Assembly: GCF_026659735.1 (NCBI RefSeq)
Contig: NZ_JANSKK010000007.1
Span: forward strand, 1 to 64,000
Length of the DNA: 64,000 bases
Reading direction: 5' to 3'
DNA from: Staphylococcus pettenkoferi
GTDB taxonomy: Bacteria; Bacillota; Bacilli; Staphylococcales; Staphylococcaceae
The notes under the pieces are model-generated. The model was not told the DNA's origin, did no database searches, and saw nothing but the letters and a program-made list of their open reading frames with translations. A program made the position numbers and the translations under genes. Position 1 is the stretch's first letter. Every line of letters starts with the position of its first letter. Shown in pieces: positions 19,880-28,176 of the stretch.

Positions 19880-20059
19880 TTATTTATCATAAATGTTTTG
19901 CGTTTGCTTGCTATTATCCAATAATGTAGGTGCACTTATAGGCGTTCTGTGATTCAGTTTTGTTTCCGTGTTATCTATATCTTTGCTATAAGCTACTTCG
20001 ATAGGCTCATTAAACAATTTGTTATTTAATATTTCAGAATTGGTTTTACCTCGTGCCAT
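19880..20059 (-). CDS. Small island ORF, unknown
   Basis: A 59-residue hydrophilic protein starting MARGKTNSEILNNKLFNEPI. AAGGAGTG six bases before the ATG at 20059 decides this start over an upstream ATG. It is followed by the 50-residue ORF and preceded by a 3' fragment of another reading frame (20073-20120). Family not recognised. Confidence 0.55.
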   Translation of the reverse strand: MARGKTNSEILNNKLFNEPIEVAYSKDIDNTETKLNHRTPISAPTLLDNSKQTQNIYDK

Positions 20060-20072
20060 AAACAAACACTCC

Positions 20073-20120
20073 TTACTTAAGTTTTTTACGATCTGCAAAT
20101 GTAGGCGTTGGCTCTACCAT
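20073..20120 (-). pseudogene. 3' fragment of a small island gene
   Basis: The frame ending in PTPTFADRKKLK and a stop is spaced like the last part of a gene cotranscribed with the two small ORFs to its left. Upstream it runs into a stop within about 20 codons and has no ribosome binding site, so only its tail seems to remain. Weakly supported. Confidence 0.35.
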
Positions 20121-20131
20121 TGGTTTTGCGT

Positions 20132-20209
20132 ATGATTGAATCTGAATTAGCGAAGAATAAATTGAAATTACTTAACTATGGGGATTCTTTAGAGGATAGT
20201 GATAACTAA
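20132..20209 (+). pseudogene. 3' fragment of a gene upstream of the integrase
   Basis: A 25-codon frame ends NYGDSLEDSDN with a TAA that overlaps the integrase ATG by one base. That coupling is typical of a short regulator or excisionase gene placed before an integrase. The 5' part and start region are missing, so it is probably a remnant left by a deletion. Confidence 0.4.
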
Positions 20210-21465
20210 TGTATGTAAAAGAAAAGATTAGTAAATCGGGTGTTAAACGGTACGAGTTTTATGAGAAGTATTTAGATCCTCTCACAAGCAAATGGAGAGA
20301 AGTTTCTGTAACTATGAACAAAGATACTAAAACATATCAAAATGAAGCTAGAAGATTACTACAGAAGAAAATAGAGTTTAAGCTTAAGGATAGAAATACT
20401 AAAGAGCTAAAGAGTCTTACATTACATGATGCCATGAGTAATTGGGTAGAGCGTGCTGTTAAATCTGATAACTTAAAACAAAGTAGCATTAAGGCTTACA
20501 CTTATAAAATTGAGTCAATGAAAAATGATATTGAAAAAGATATTAAAATTATTAATGTGCATTACCAGTATATGCAAAATTTTATTGATAAGTGGGCTCA
20601 AAGTTTAGTTATTCACGTGTTAAATCTCATAAAATAGGTTGATGTCTGTATTTAAATTTGTGCGCGATGTATACGATATGAACGATATTACAGCTATCGA
20701 ACGTGTTAAATTACCTAGCAATAAGAAAACCTATGAACAAACAATTGAAGAACGTGAAAACTATCTGAATGAATTAGAGCAGCATCAATTACTTAATGTT
20801 TTACAAAAATTGTATGACAAGAATGCTAAATATGCTTGGGTAAAACATATTATTCGGCATATAAAACTTTAGAAGTACAATTGTTAACCGGTATGAGTAT
20901 AGGCGAAGTATTAGCATTACAGTTTAAAGACATCAACTTTGAAAAGCGTTTTATTGATGTGAATGTTACTCTAGTCGACAGAAAAGACCCAATTACGCAA
21001 AGATACGGTGTAAAAGACATAACTAAAACGGGCTCAAGTATGCGTTAAATAAGTATTACATCACGAGCGGTAGAAATATTAGAGGAACTATTTAAATATA
21101 AACAATTTAATGAATTGGATCCTGATTTCTTAGAATGAGACTTTATTTTTAGGAACAAAAAAGGCAATCCCCTTTCAACTAATAAGATAAATTACATCTT
21201 AAAAGAAGCATTAGAGATTACCAACATCACAAAGCATGTCACAACACACAATGCGTCATACTCATGTATCTATATTAGCACAGCATGCAATTCCTTAAAA
21301 GTTATTCAAGAGCGTGTGGAACATTCTGACAGCAATATGACATTAAGAATATATACACACGTAACGGATAGTATGGCTCAAAACATGATTAATGAGTTAG
21401 AAGCATATGACAAAGATTTTAATAATAATTCTAACGAAAAAGAAAGATTGAGATTAATTCAATAA
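20209..21465 (+). pseudogene. int: Tyrosine recombinase (phage/island integrase), broken
   Basis: The pieces in successive frames add up to a full-length phage-type integrase of about 400 residues. The first 142 residues form the AP2-like and core-binding part. The catalytic domain follows as EVQLLTGMSIGEVLALQF, then HTMRHTHVSILAQHAIP, then VEHSDSNMTLRIYTHV, which keeps the tyrosine. There are frameshifts near 20637, 20840 and 21250-21300, and in-frame stops near 21046 and 21137. The first catalytic arginine is a serine (TGMSIGE) and the GHS motif is EHS. It cannot be active. Confidence 0.9.
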
Positions 21466-21545
21466 TTTATTTAAACCTTCATATTTTATTCGAGTCGCTT
21501 TACTGGATATATAAGAATTATTATTTAGTTCTAAAATTTAAATAA

Positions 21546-21566
21546 AAAAGGGCGTTACGCCCTTTT
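21546..21566. terminator. Terminator after the HXXEE-2 gene
   Basis: AAAAGGGCG (21546-21554) pairs perfectly with CGCCCTTTT (21558-21566) around a three-base loop. It ends the leftward cassette and could also serve the integrase side. Confidence 0.9.
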
Positions 21567-21568
21567 AA

Positions 21569-22204
21569 TTATTTGTTAAATTTTGCCATTTCCTTTGGTG
21601 TAAATGGATACGAGGAATTTATACTTTCAAATCCTTTGTTGATAAATATACGAATACCGACTACATACCACAGTACCATTATTACTACTCCTATTACATA
21701 ATCCCAAAATGAAACTAAATTATGTGTATGAATAAAAATGATATAAATAATAGCGATTGGTAAATGTCCAAATACAACTGTAGCTAAACCAGCATTATAA
21801 TATGTTCCAAGCATTTTATTATTTACAATAGCATGTACGATAAGTTGCGCTAACCCACCGAACAATATTGGTGCTAACCCAAACCATATCGCTTCTGGGA
21901 AAATAATAGGAGGTATATATAACACTAATGCTGTTCCCCAATTAGTCAAAAAGGCTGACATTTGATTAAGCGGGAATCGGTCTGGTCTCGGGCTATTTTT
22001 ATAAGCAAAAATGGTATTTGCAAATTTAGGGAAGCCGCCAGGATAGCCAAATTCTTCAAAAAAGTGGAAATTAATAACTGCTAAGTTAAGCAAAGCTAAA
22101 CGTTGTAAAGCGTTAATATCTTGCCAAATAATAATTGTTCCAATAATGATGATAATACCAATAGCTACACTTATATTGTAAAAATGACGTAAAAACAATT
22201 TCAT
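21569..22204 (-). CDS. HXXEE domain membrane protein 2
   Basis: A 211-residue integral membrane protein with about six hydrophobic segments. It carries the family motif HFFEEFGYPGG near residue 47, an intramembrane histidine in LIVHAIVNNK near 125, YYNAGLA near 136 and FIHTH near 158. The polar residues line up with those of the other HXXEE protein of the cassette (23523-22873), so both are members of one family (HXXEE, function unknown). The start lies one base after the TetR stop, indicating translational coupling. Confidence 0.8.
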   Translation of the reverse strand: MKLFLRHFYNISVAIGIIIIIGTIIIWQDINALQRLALLNLAVINFHFFEEFGYPGGFPKFANTIFAYKNSPRPDRFPLNQMSAFLTNWGTALVLYIPPIIFPEAIWFGLAPILFGGLAQLIVHAIVNNKMLGTYYNAGLATVVFGHLPIAIIYIIFIHTHNLVSFWDYVIGVVIMVLWYVVGIRIFINKGFESINSSYPFTPKEMAKFNK

Positions 22205-22205
22205 A

Positions 22206-22853
22206 TTAAGTCCACTTTCTTTCTTTTTTTAAAGTTCTATAAATTTGACTTTCGATTTGAGACTGATTTATCGTTTTAACCTCAAATAAATTAATTTGAA
22301 CAAAATAAATTAGCAATTGCCCCATAATAATTCTTAGTAGTGATTGAAAATTTATATCTGGTGAAAGCTCATTTGTATTTTGAAAAGCGTGTAATATCTT
22401 TTGAGAATTTTGTTTGTTTTTTTGTTCAATTGTTGTTATAAGTAAATTTCTTACTTCTTCATTTATTACTAATTCACTCAAGAAAATACTCACAATTTCT
22501 TTGTTTTGTTTTAAAAATTGCATACGATCAGTAACTATAAAATGAACTAAATTTCTTAAATTGTTATTTTGATTTTCAATATTCCGGGTGAATATATCGT
22601 CATATTGTGGGATACAATGTTCAATTATTGGTGTGATAATTGCTAATAGTAATCCACGTTTATTTTTAAAATGCTTAAATATAGTAGCTTCACTTACTTC
22701 AGCTTCTCTAGCGATATTGGCCGTACTAACACCATTGAATCCATATTGTGAAAACAACTCTATACTAGATAACAACACTTTTTTCTTTCCTGGAGTTATT
22801 TTTTGATTTTCCAAAAATGGTTCTAAATCTATTTTGATATTTTGATTATTCAT
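22206..22853 (-). CDS. TetR family transcriptional regulator
   Basis: A 215-residue regulator with a TetR-type helix-turn-helix at about residues 26-75 (FSQYGFNGVSTANIAREAEV, then SEATIFKHFKNKRGLL) and a helical ligand domain. It lies between two HXXEE genes in one transcription unit. An operator-like palindrome overlaps the start region of the cassette promoter at 23550-23563. It most likely represses its own cassette and is released by a small molecule. The ligand is unknown. Confidence 0.85.
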   Translation of the reverse strand: MNNQNIKIDLEPFLENQKITPGKKKVLLSSIELFSQYGFNGVSTANIAREAEVSEATIFKHFKNKRGLLLAIITPIIEHCIPQYDDIFTRNIENQNNNLRNLVHFIVTDRMQFLKQNKEIVSIFLSELVINEEVRNLLITTIEQKNKQNSQKILHAFQNTNELSPDINFQSLLRIIMGQLLIYFVQINLFEVKTINQSQIESQIYRTLKKERKWT

Positions 22854-22872
22854 AATTACCCCTCTAATTATT

Positions 22873-23523
22873 TTACTTAATTTTACAATGTTTAAGAACT
22901 GCGTTGTATCTTTCTATTTGCCAATCAGAAATAATATACTTTGAGTTTCTATCTTTTAATAGTTGAACTGGTAACACTACGGTTAATATTGTAATAATAA
23001 TGAAAGTAATGATTCCGCTTATCCAAGTTAATATTCCAGCTAAATCTTGAGTGTGAATAAAAACGATGTAATAAATACTGATTGGTGTAAATAAAAATAT
23101 ACTAGAAGCTAAACCAGGATTATACCACGTTCCCATCGCTTTATTCATTGATATGCCATGACCAATAAGTTGAAAGAGATTAAATATTATTGTTGCTAAT
23201 CCTAGCCATATAAATTGTGGGAAAAGAATCGCTAGAATATAGAAAAAATAAGCACTAATATTATCGATGCTAACTGACAAAGTATTGCCAGGATAGTGTG
23301 TATAATCTTCTTTTTCACCATAAGTAGCTTTATTTATAACTAATGGTGCTCCACCTGGAAACACATATTCTTCAAATTGGTGTATAGATAATGCAATCAT
23401 GCTATACATTAATATAATTTGAATTTGCGATAATTGTTCATGCCCCCAAAAGCCCATGTAAAAAGTTAGACCTACAAATACTAAAAAAGTTAGATATTGC
23501 CAATTATTACGTAAATATAACAT
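22873..23523 (-). CDS. HXXEE domain membrane protein 1
   Basis: A 216-residue integral membrane protein with about six hydrophobic segments. Motifs are HQFEEYVFPGG near residue 48, LIGHGISMNKAMG near 120, WYNPGLASS near 137 and FIHTQ near 154, matching the second HXXEE protein. It is the first gene of the cassette, with AGGAGGG before its ATG and a strong promoter. The conserved His, Glu and Asn residues within or next to membrane segments suggest an intramembrane active site or metal site, but this is inference. Confidence 0.8.
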   Translation of the reverse strand: MLYLRNNWQYLTFLVFVGLTFYMGFWGHEQLSQIQIILMYSMIALSIHQFEEYVFPGGAPLVINKATYGEKEDYTHYPGNTLSVSIDNISAYFFYILAILFPQFIWLGLATIIFNLFQLIGHGISMNKAMGTWYNPGLASSIFLFTPISIYYIVFIHTQDLAGILTWISGIITFIIITILTVVLPVQLLKDRNSKYIISDWQIERYNAVLKHCKIK

Positions 23524-23549
23524 GATAATTCCCTCCTAAATAATTGGTA

Positions 23550-23563
23550 AGTGATTACTCACT
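23550..23563. promoter_or_regulatory. Operator-like palindrome of the TetR/HXXEE cassette
   Basis: AGTGA-TTAC-TCACT forms a perfect inverted repeat, ten bases in two halves with a four-base spacer. It starts four bases after the -10 box, a classic place for a TetR-family repressor site. Confidence 0.65.
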
Positions 23564-23567
23564 AACT

Positions 23568-23595
23568 AATATAGCATTGTTTTTCTTATTGTCAA
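23568..23595 (-). promoter_or_regulatory. Promoter of the TetR/HXXEE cassette
   Basis: On the minus strand TTGACA (23595-23590) and TATATT (23573-23568) are 16 bp apart, giving a leader of about 38 nt to the first HXXEE gene. Confidence 0.8.
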
Positions 23596-23796
23596 TAATT
23601 TACCTCAATAACTATATTAGTATTACATTTAAAATGTGATTCGAAATATCCTTAAAATTAAATTGTGATTTAAAAGAATATAGCTTAGGTCAAAATTACT
23701 AACAATTAATGTAGTAAAATACTATCGTTATTAACGAATGCATCTTGATATATATTACATATGGGGGGATTTTCCGAAATACATAAATATAAAAAA

Positions 23797-23823
23797 ATAC
23801 AACGACGATAAACGCCGTTGTAT
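23797..23823 (-). terminator. Island-borne terminator now serving odhB
   Basis: ATACAACG (23797-23804) pairs with CGTTGTAT (23816-23823), with seven A on its left that read as a T-run on the minus strand. It stands 30 bp after the odhB stop but inside the island. Confidence 0.85.
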
Positions 23824-23852
23824 AAAGGTTTTTAAACTATTTTGTTTGTGAA

Positions 23853-25115
23853 TTATGATTCAAGTAATAAGTCTTCAGGATTTTCAATTAAGTCTTTAAT
23901 TGTTTTTAAGAATCCTACTGCTTCTTTACCGTCGATGATGCGGTGGTCATAGCTTAATGCTAAGTACATCATTGGACGGTTTTCAATTTTATCATCTTCA
24001 ACCGCAATTGGACGTTTGATGATTGAGTGCATACCTAAGATCGCAGCTTGGTTACCATTGATGATTGGTGTAGACATCATTGAACCGAAGATACCACCGT
24101 TAGTGATAGTGAATGAACCGTTAACCATGTCATCTAAGCCTAGTTTCTTATCGCGTGCTTTGACAGCTAAGTCTGCGATTGCACTTTCGATTTCAGCAAA
24201 GTTTTTCTTATCGCAATCTCTTACGAATGGTACTAATAAACCATCGTCTGTAGATACCGCAATACCGATATCGTAGAATTGTTTAGTAATCATGTCTTCG
24301 CCGTCGATTTCAGCGTTAACTTCAGGATATTTCTTCAATGCAGCTACTGCCGCTTTAGTGAAGAATGACATGAAACCAAGTTTAGTACCATCGTGGTCTT
24401 TGATAAATTGTTCTTTCTTGCGTTTACGTAAGTTCATTACGTTTGTCATGTCTACTTCGTTGAAAGTAGTTAACATTGCTGTTTGGTTAGAAACTTCTAA
24501 AAGTTTCTTAGCAGCTGTTTTCTTACGACGTGACATTTTTTCACGTACTACTGGTTTAGAAGGTTTAGATGATTGAGCTGGTTTGCTGTCTTCTTTAGAT
24601 GAAGAAGATTGGCTGCTAGAACTACTTGGTTGATTTTGTTTAGAATCAACATCTTCTTTTCTAACTACATCTCCTGATTTGCCCGCTAATTCGCTAAGGT
24701 CAATACCTTGTTCACGTGCATATCTACGTGCAGATGGTGTAGCGTTAACACGTTGACCTGATTGATCGCTTGAATCATCTTGTGATTGAGTATCTTTGCT
24801 ATCATCACTTGATTTAGCATCATCAGATTTAGATTCTTGTTTGCTGTCATCAGAAGAAGATGAACCTGAATTACTTGGTTGACCTTCACCTACTACAGCG
24901 ATAGCTTGACCTACTTCAACAGTGTCACCTTCATCAAACAAAGTTTCTTGTAATACGCCGGCATCTTCTGATACGACCTCAACGTTAACTTTGTCTGTTT
25001 CTAATTCAACGATAGCTTCACCTTTATCAACGCTATCTCCTACGCTCTTTAACCATTCTGCAATGGTACCTTCTGTAATAGACTCTGCTAGTTCTGGAAC
25101 TTTAACCTCTGGCAT
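23853..25115 (-). CDS. odhB: Dihydrolipoyllysine succinyltransferase (E2 of 2-oxoglutarate dehydrogenase)
   Basis: Transfers succinyl groups to CoA in the TCA cycle as the core of the 2-oxoglutarate dehydrogenase complex. The 420-residue protein has an N-terminal lipoyl domain with the lipoyl lysine in ELETDKVNV near residue 43, a long Ser/Asp/Gln-rich linker, a peripheral-subunit-binding domain ([12 protein letters not shown] near 125) and the catalytic domain ending with [12 protein letters not shown]. The start [10 protein letters not shown] follows AGGGGGAAG; an ORF start 13 codons upstream is rejected. Its last codons lie within the island attachment repeat. Confidence 0.96.
   Translation of the reverse strand: MPEVKVPELAESITEGTIAEWLKSVGDSVDKGEAIVELETDKVNVEVVSEDAGVLQETLFDEGDTVEVGQAIAVVGEGQPSNSGSSSSDDSKQESKSDDAKSSDDSKDTQSQDDSSDQSGQRVNATPSARRYAREQGIDLSELAGKSGDVVRKEDVDSKQNQPSSSSSQSSSSKEDSKPAQSSKPSKPVVREKMSRRKKTAAKKLLEVSNQTAMLTTFNEVDMTNVMNLRKRKKEQFIKDHDGTKLGFMSFFTKAAVAALKKYPEVNAEIDGEDMITKQFYDIGIAVSTDDGLLVPFVRDCDKKNFAEIESAIADLAVKARDKKLGLDDMVNGSFTITNGGIFGSMMSTPIINGNQAAILGMHSIIKRPIAVEDDKIENRPMMYLALSYDHRIIDGKEAVGFLKTIKDLIENPEDLLLES
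23857..23876 (+). repeat. Right attachment repeat of the odhB island
   Basis: The 20-mer is identical to 18688-18707 and encodes the current C-terminal residues of OdhB (EDLLLES). It is the chromosome-island junction on the odhB side. Confidence 0.9.
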
Positions 25116-25128
25116 GTTGTACTTCCCC

Positions 25129-27930
25129 CTACTTATTATTTGTACTTTGTTCAAGTATCATATTTTGTACAAGTTTATGAATTTCGCCATCACCTTCTGC
25201 TGGAGCAGAACGTTGTATTCTTCCATGATAACTTAAATCGTATTTATCTGCAGTTAATTCTTTGAGGCGTGGGTAAACGAATGACCAAGCACCTTGGTTC
25301 TTAGGTTCTTCTTGTACCCATGCAACGTGTTGTAAATTAGGTAACTTATCAAGTTCAGCTTGAATTTCTTCTGAAGGGAAAGGATATAGTCTTTCCACTG
25401 CGATAAGCTGAATTGATTCGTCAGGATTTTTAGCTAAATACTCTTTAAGGTCGATAAACATCTTACCTGATGCAAGGATGACTTTCTTCACGCTATCTGC
25501 ATCGCCTGATTCTGGTAAGATTGGTTCGAATGTACCTTCAGTAAATTTACTGATAGGTTGAGAAACCGTCTTGTTACGTAACAAGCTCTTAGGTGACATC
25601 ACTACGAGTGGACGCATTGCATCTGTACCTAAGCTTGCTGCTTGTGCTCTGAGTAAGTGGAAATAGTTACTAGAGCTAGATAAGTTAACAACTGTTGCGT
25701 TGTTCTCACCTGCAAGTTGTAAGAATCTTTCAAGACGTGCAGAAGAGTGTTCTGGTCCTTGACCTTCAAATGAATGAGGTAAGAATAAAGTTAATCCTGA
25801 AGTTTCTCCCCATTTAGCACGAGCACTAAATAAGAAGTTGTCAAAGATCATTTGTGCCATGTTTGAGAAGTCACCGTATTGTGCTTCCCAGATTGTCATA
25901 CAGTTCTTATTCTCAACATTGTAACCATATTCAAAGCCTACAACTGCAGCTTCTGATAATGGTGAGTTGTAAACAGAGAATGTCGCTTGTTGATTAGGCA
26001 CATGATGCAATGGCACGTATTCTTGGCCATTCTCAGAATCGTGAAGTACAGCATGTCTATGACTGAAAGTACCACGTTCACTATCTTGGCCTGTTAAACG
26101 GATTGGTTTACCATCTTGTGTGATTGTAGCAAACGCAAGTTGTTCCGCTTGAGCCCAATCTACGAGACCATCTTCTTTTTCAAATGGTTCACGACGTTTT
26201 TCAAGTACTTTGTTGAGTTTCTTCAAGACATTGAAGTCTTCTGGATAAGATAACATCGCATCGTTGATTTCTTTAAGATGCTCGAATGAGAATGATTGAT
26301 CGTCACCTTTAAGTGGTTCTGCAATCGCATCTGGTTTTTGCATGTCAGGGTTATCCATTTTGTCGTTTTTATCGATCTTATCGTGAGCAGAACGTAATGT
26401 TTTCTTCACGCCATCGATAACTTCATTCATTTGGTCTTCAGAAATAACGCCTTCTTCAACGAGCTTTTTACCGTAAAGGATTTCAACTGAATCGTGTGTA
26501 CGGATGTGTTGATATTGAACAGGGTTCGTAATTGAAGGTTCGTCCATTTCGTTGTGACCATAACGACGGTAACCTACCAAGTCGATAACAACATCTTTAT
26601 GGAACTCTTTTCTAAATTCCATAGCGATTTCGATAGCTTCAATTGTCGCTTCTACATCGTCTGCGTTCACGTGCATGATTGGCACATCGTAACCTTTAGC
26701 GATGTCAGAAGAATAAGTTGTAGAACGACCGTCATTAGGTTCTGTAGTGAAACCGATACGGTTGTTCGTAATAATGTGGAGTGAACCACCTGTTGAGTAG
26801 CCTTCTAAGCCACCTAAGTTCATAGATTCAAAGTTGATACCTTGACCTGGATATGCAGCGTCACCATGAATAAGGATTGGCATTGCATCTTTGAAATTAG
26901 TAGTCACTGCACCAGCTTGTTCAGTATCATCTTGAACAGCACGTGTCTTACCTAAGACAACTGGTGAAACGATCTCTAAGTGACTTGGGTTATTCGCAAG
27001 TGAAATACGTTGCGTAATACCGTAAGAGTCTGTCGTCTTCACGCCACCTAAGTGATATTTCACGTCGCCAGACCAACCTGAAGTGAGTTCTAAACTGCCG
27101 TCTTCAGGTAAGAATTTCATTGGATCAGTGTGCATGAATTCAGAAATCATCATTTCATATGGTTTTTCAAGCACATGAGTTAACACATTCAAACGTCCAC
27201 GGTGCGCCATACCGATTTCGACATTTGAAATACCTTCGTCGCTCGCTAAGCGTAACGTTTGTTGAAGCATCGGTACGAGTGCGTCAACACCTTCAATTGA
27301 GAAACGTTTAGCTCCTACGAAGTTTTTGTGTAAATACTTTTCGAAACCTTCAACGTGCGCTAAATTTTTAAATAATTCAATTTTTTGTTCATTGTTTAGT
27401 GAAGCTTGGTATGGTGTCTCAATACGACGTTTCAACCATACACGTTCTTTACTATTATTAATGTGTGTATATTCAAAGGCAATCGGACCTTTATAGCGGT
27501 CTTCCATGCGTTCGATAGCTTCATATGCATTATCGTAAATATCTTCAAAGTGATCAGATACGATACCTGCAGAAATTGTTTCTAAAGTTTCTTTGTCTAA
27601 ATTAAAGTCTTCAATGTTTAATTTAGGAACATGTTCTCTGACTGGACGATTTACTGGGTAAATGTCAGCTAATAAATGCCCGTATTGACGGATGTTGTCG
27701 ACTAAGCGCATAACACGTTTAATCGTGCTGTCGCTTTGTGAACTAGTTGCATCCGAGCTTGCTTTGTTTACGATGTTGGCTTCACCGTCTTTAATTGTAC
27801 TAAAAAGGACTTGTAAATCTTCAGGAACTGATGATGGATCTTGTAAATAAACATCATATAGGTCTAACATATATCCAAGATTTTGCCCGAAATTTACAGG
27901 TGCCTCAGTTACCTGTTTTTCGTTGCTCAT
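25129..27930 (-). CDS. odhA: 2-oxoglutarate dehydrogenase E1 component
   Basis: Thiamine-diphosphate-dependent decarboxylase that feeds OdhB. The 933-residue length and the motifs are those of the OdhA/SucA family: the E1 block [10 protein letters not shown] near residue 245, the cofactor segment [10 protein letters not shown] near 355, and the transketolase-like C-terminal half with [20 protein letters not shown] near 720. It lies 13 bp upstream of odhB in the odhAB operon, with a GAGGGTG site before its ATG. Confidence 0.97.
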   Translation of the reverse strand: MSNEKQVTEAPVNFGQNLGYMLDLYDVYLQDPSSVPEDLQVLFSTIKDGEANIVNKASSDATSSQSDSTIKRVMRLVDNIRQYGHLLADIYPVNRPVREHVPKLNIEDFNLDKETLETISAGIVSDHFEDIYDNAYEAIERMEDRYKGPIAFEYTHINNSKERVWLKRRIETPYQASLNNEQKIELFKNLAHVEGFEKYLHKNFVGAKRFSIEGVDALVPMLQQTLRLASDEGISNVEIGMAHRGRLNVLTHVLEKPYEMMISEFMHTDPMKFLPEDGSLELTSGWSGDVKYHLGGVKTTDSYGITQRISLANNPSHLEIVSPVVLGKTRAVQDDTEQAGAVTTNFKDAMPILIHGDAAYPGQGINFESMNLGGLEGYSTGGSLHIITNNRIGFTTEPNDGRSTTYSSDIAKGYDVPIMHVNADDVEATIEAIEIAMEFRKEFHKDVVIDLVGYRRYGHNEMDEPSITNPVQYQHIRTHDSVEILYGKKLVEEGVISEDQMNEVIDGVKKTLRSAHDKIDKNDKMDNPDMQKPDAIAEPLKGDDQSFSFEHLKEINDAMLSYPEDFNVLKKLNKVLEKRREPFEKEDGLVDWAQAEQLAFATITQDGKPIRLTGQDSERGTFSHRHAVLHDSENGQEYVPLHHVPNQQATFSVYNSPLSEAAVVGFEYGYNVENKNCMTIWEAQYGDFSNMAQMIFDNFLFSARAKWGETSGLTLFLPHSFEGQGPEHSSARLERFLQLAGENNATVVNLSSSSNYFHLLRAQAASLGTDAMRPLVVMSPKSLLRNKTVSQPISKFTEGTFEPILPESGDADSVKKVILASGKMFIDLKEYLAKNPDESIQLIAVERLYPFPSEEIQAELDKLPNLQHVAWVQEEPKNQGAWSFVYPRLKELTADKYDLSYHGRIQRSAPAEGDGEIHKLVQNMILEQSTNNK

Positions 27931-27953
27931 TTATTACACCCTCCACAAAATAG

Positions 27954-27967
27954 TTGAAACGCTTACA
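27954..27967 (-). promoter_or_regulatory. cre-like site upstream of odhA
   Basis: On the minus strand TGTAAGCGTTTCAA differs from the cre consensus TGWAARCGYTWNCW at one position. It lies 24 bp before the odhA start. CcpA-mediated repression of TCA-cycle genes by glucose is known in bacilli and staphylococci; use of this site is inferred. Confidence 0.6.
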
Positions 27968-28026
27968 ACACAATAATAGCATTAAAAGTGTTCAAATTAA
28001 AGTACTTATCACACCTTATATAAAAA

Positions 28027-28100
28027 AGCAGAACTCCGAATTATAAATTTTTTAATCAAGGTGCGATGACCCAGATTGAATTTATACTTAGAGTCCTGCT
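28027..28100 (-). terminator. Long stem-loop terminator after arlRS
   Basis: AGCAGAACTC (28027-28036) pairs with GAGTCCTGCT (28091-28100) with one G-U pair, and on the minus strand is followed by six T. The 54-nt inner part can pair further (AATTTATAATT with AAGTATAAATT). It probably ends the arlRS transcript. The size of the loop is unusual for a plain terminator. Confidence 0.75.
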
Positions 28101-28176
28101 AAGTACTGTTACTTACTTTATTCACAAATATTAACAATTCAAACATCAATACGTTCCCGTGCGCTTAGAAATGAAT

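Larger units (their letters stand above)
23524..23852. other. Right arm of the island, regulatory DNA without a gene
   Basis: This stretch holds the cassette promoter and operator (23550-23595), a G-run motif (23760-23771) and the terminator that now serves odhB (23797-23823). Between 23600 and 23750 I see only AT-rich sequence. Confidence 0.6.
18688..23876. mobile_element. Decayed genomic island integrated at the 3' end of odhB
   Basis: The segment is bounded by 20-bp direct repeats made from the last codons of odhB. It contains a tyrosine recombinase pseudogene, an unknown membrane-tailed protein, three small or broken ORFs, and a TetR/HXXEE cassette. The DNA is visibly richer in A and T than the flanking core genes. 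The right repeat supplies a complete new 3' end for odhB and a new terminator, as in many islands and prophages that use a gene end as target. From memory, some S. aureus prophages also use sucB/odhB as a target. No capsid, packaging or replication genes are recognisable and the recombinase is dead, so the element should be immobile on its own. Confidence 0.88.

Noticed and set aside
18688-23876. Prophage or SaPI with packaging functions
   Set aside because: No terminase, capsid, tail, lysis, primase or replication genes are visible; only the integrase remnant and cargo are left.
24600-24900. Ser/Asp-rich repeats in odhB as a surface-protein SD repeat
   Set aside because: They form the flexible linker after the lipoyl domain of an E2 enzyme, with no signal peptide or LPxTG anchor.
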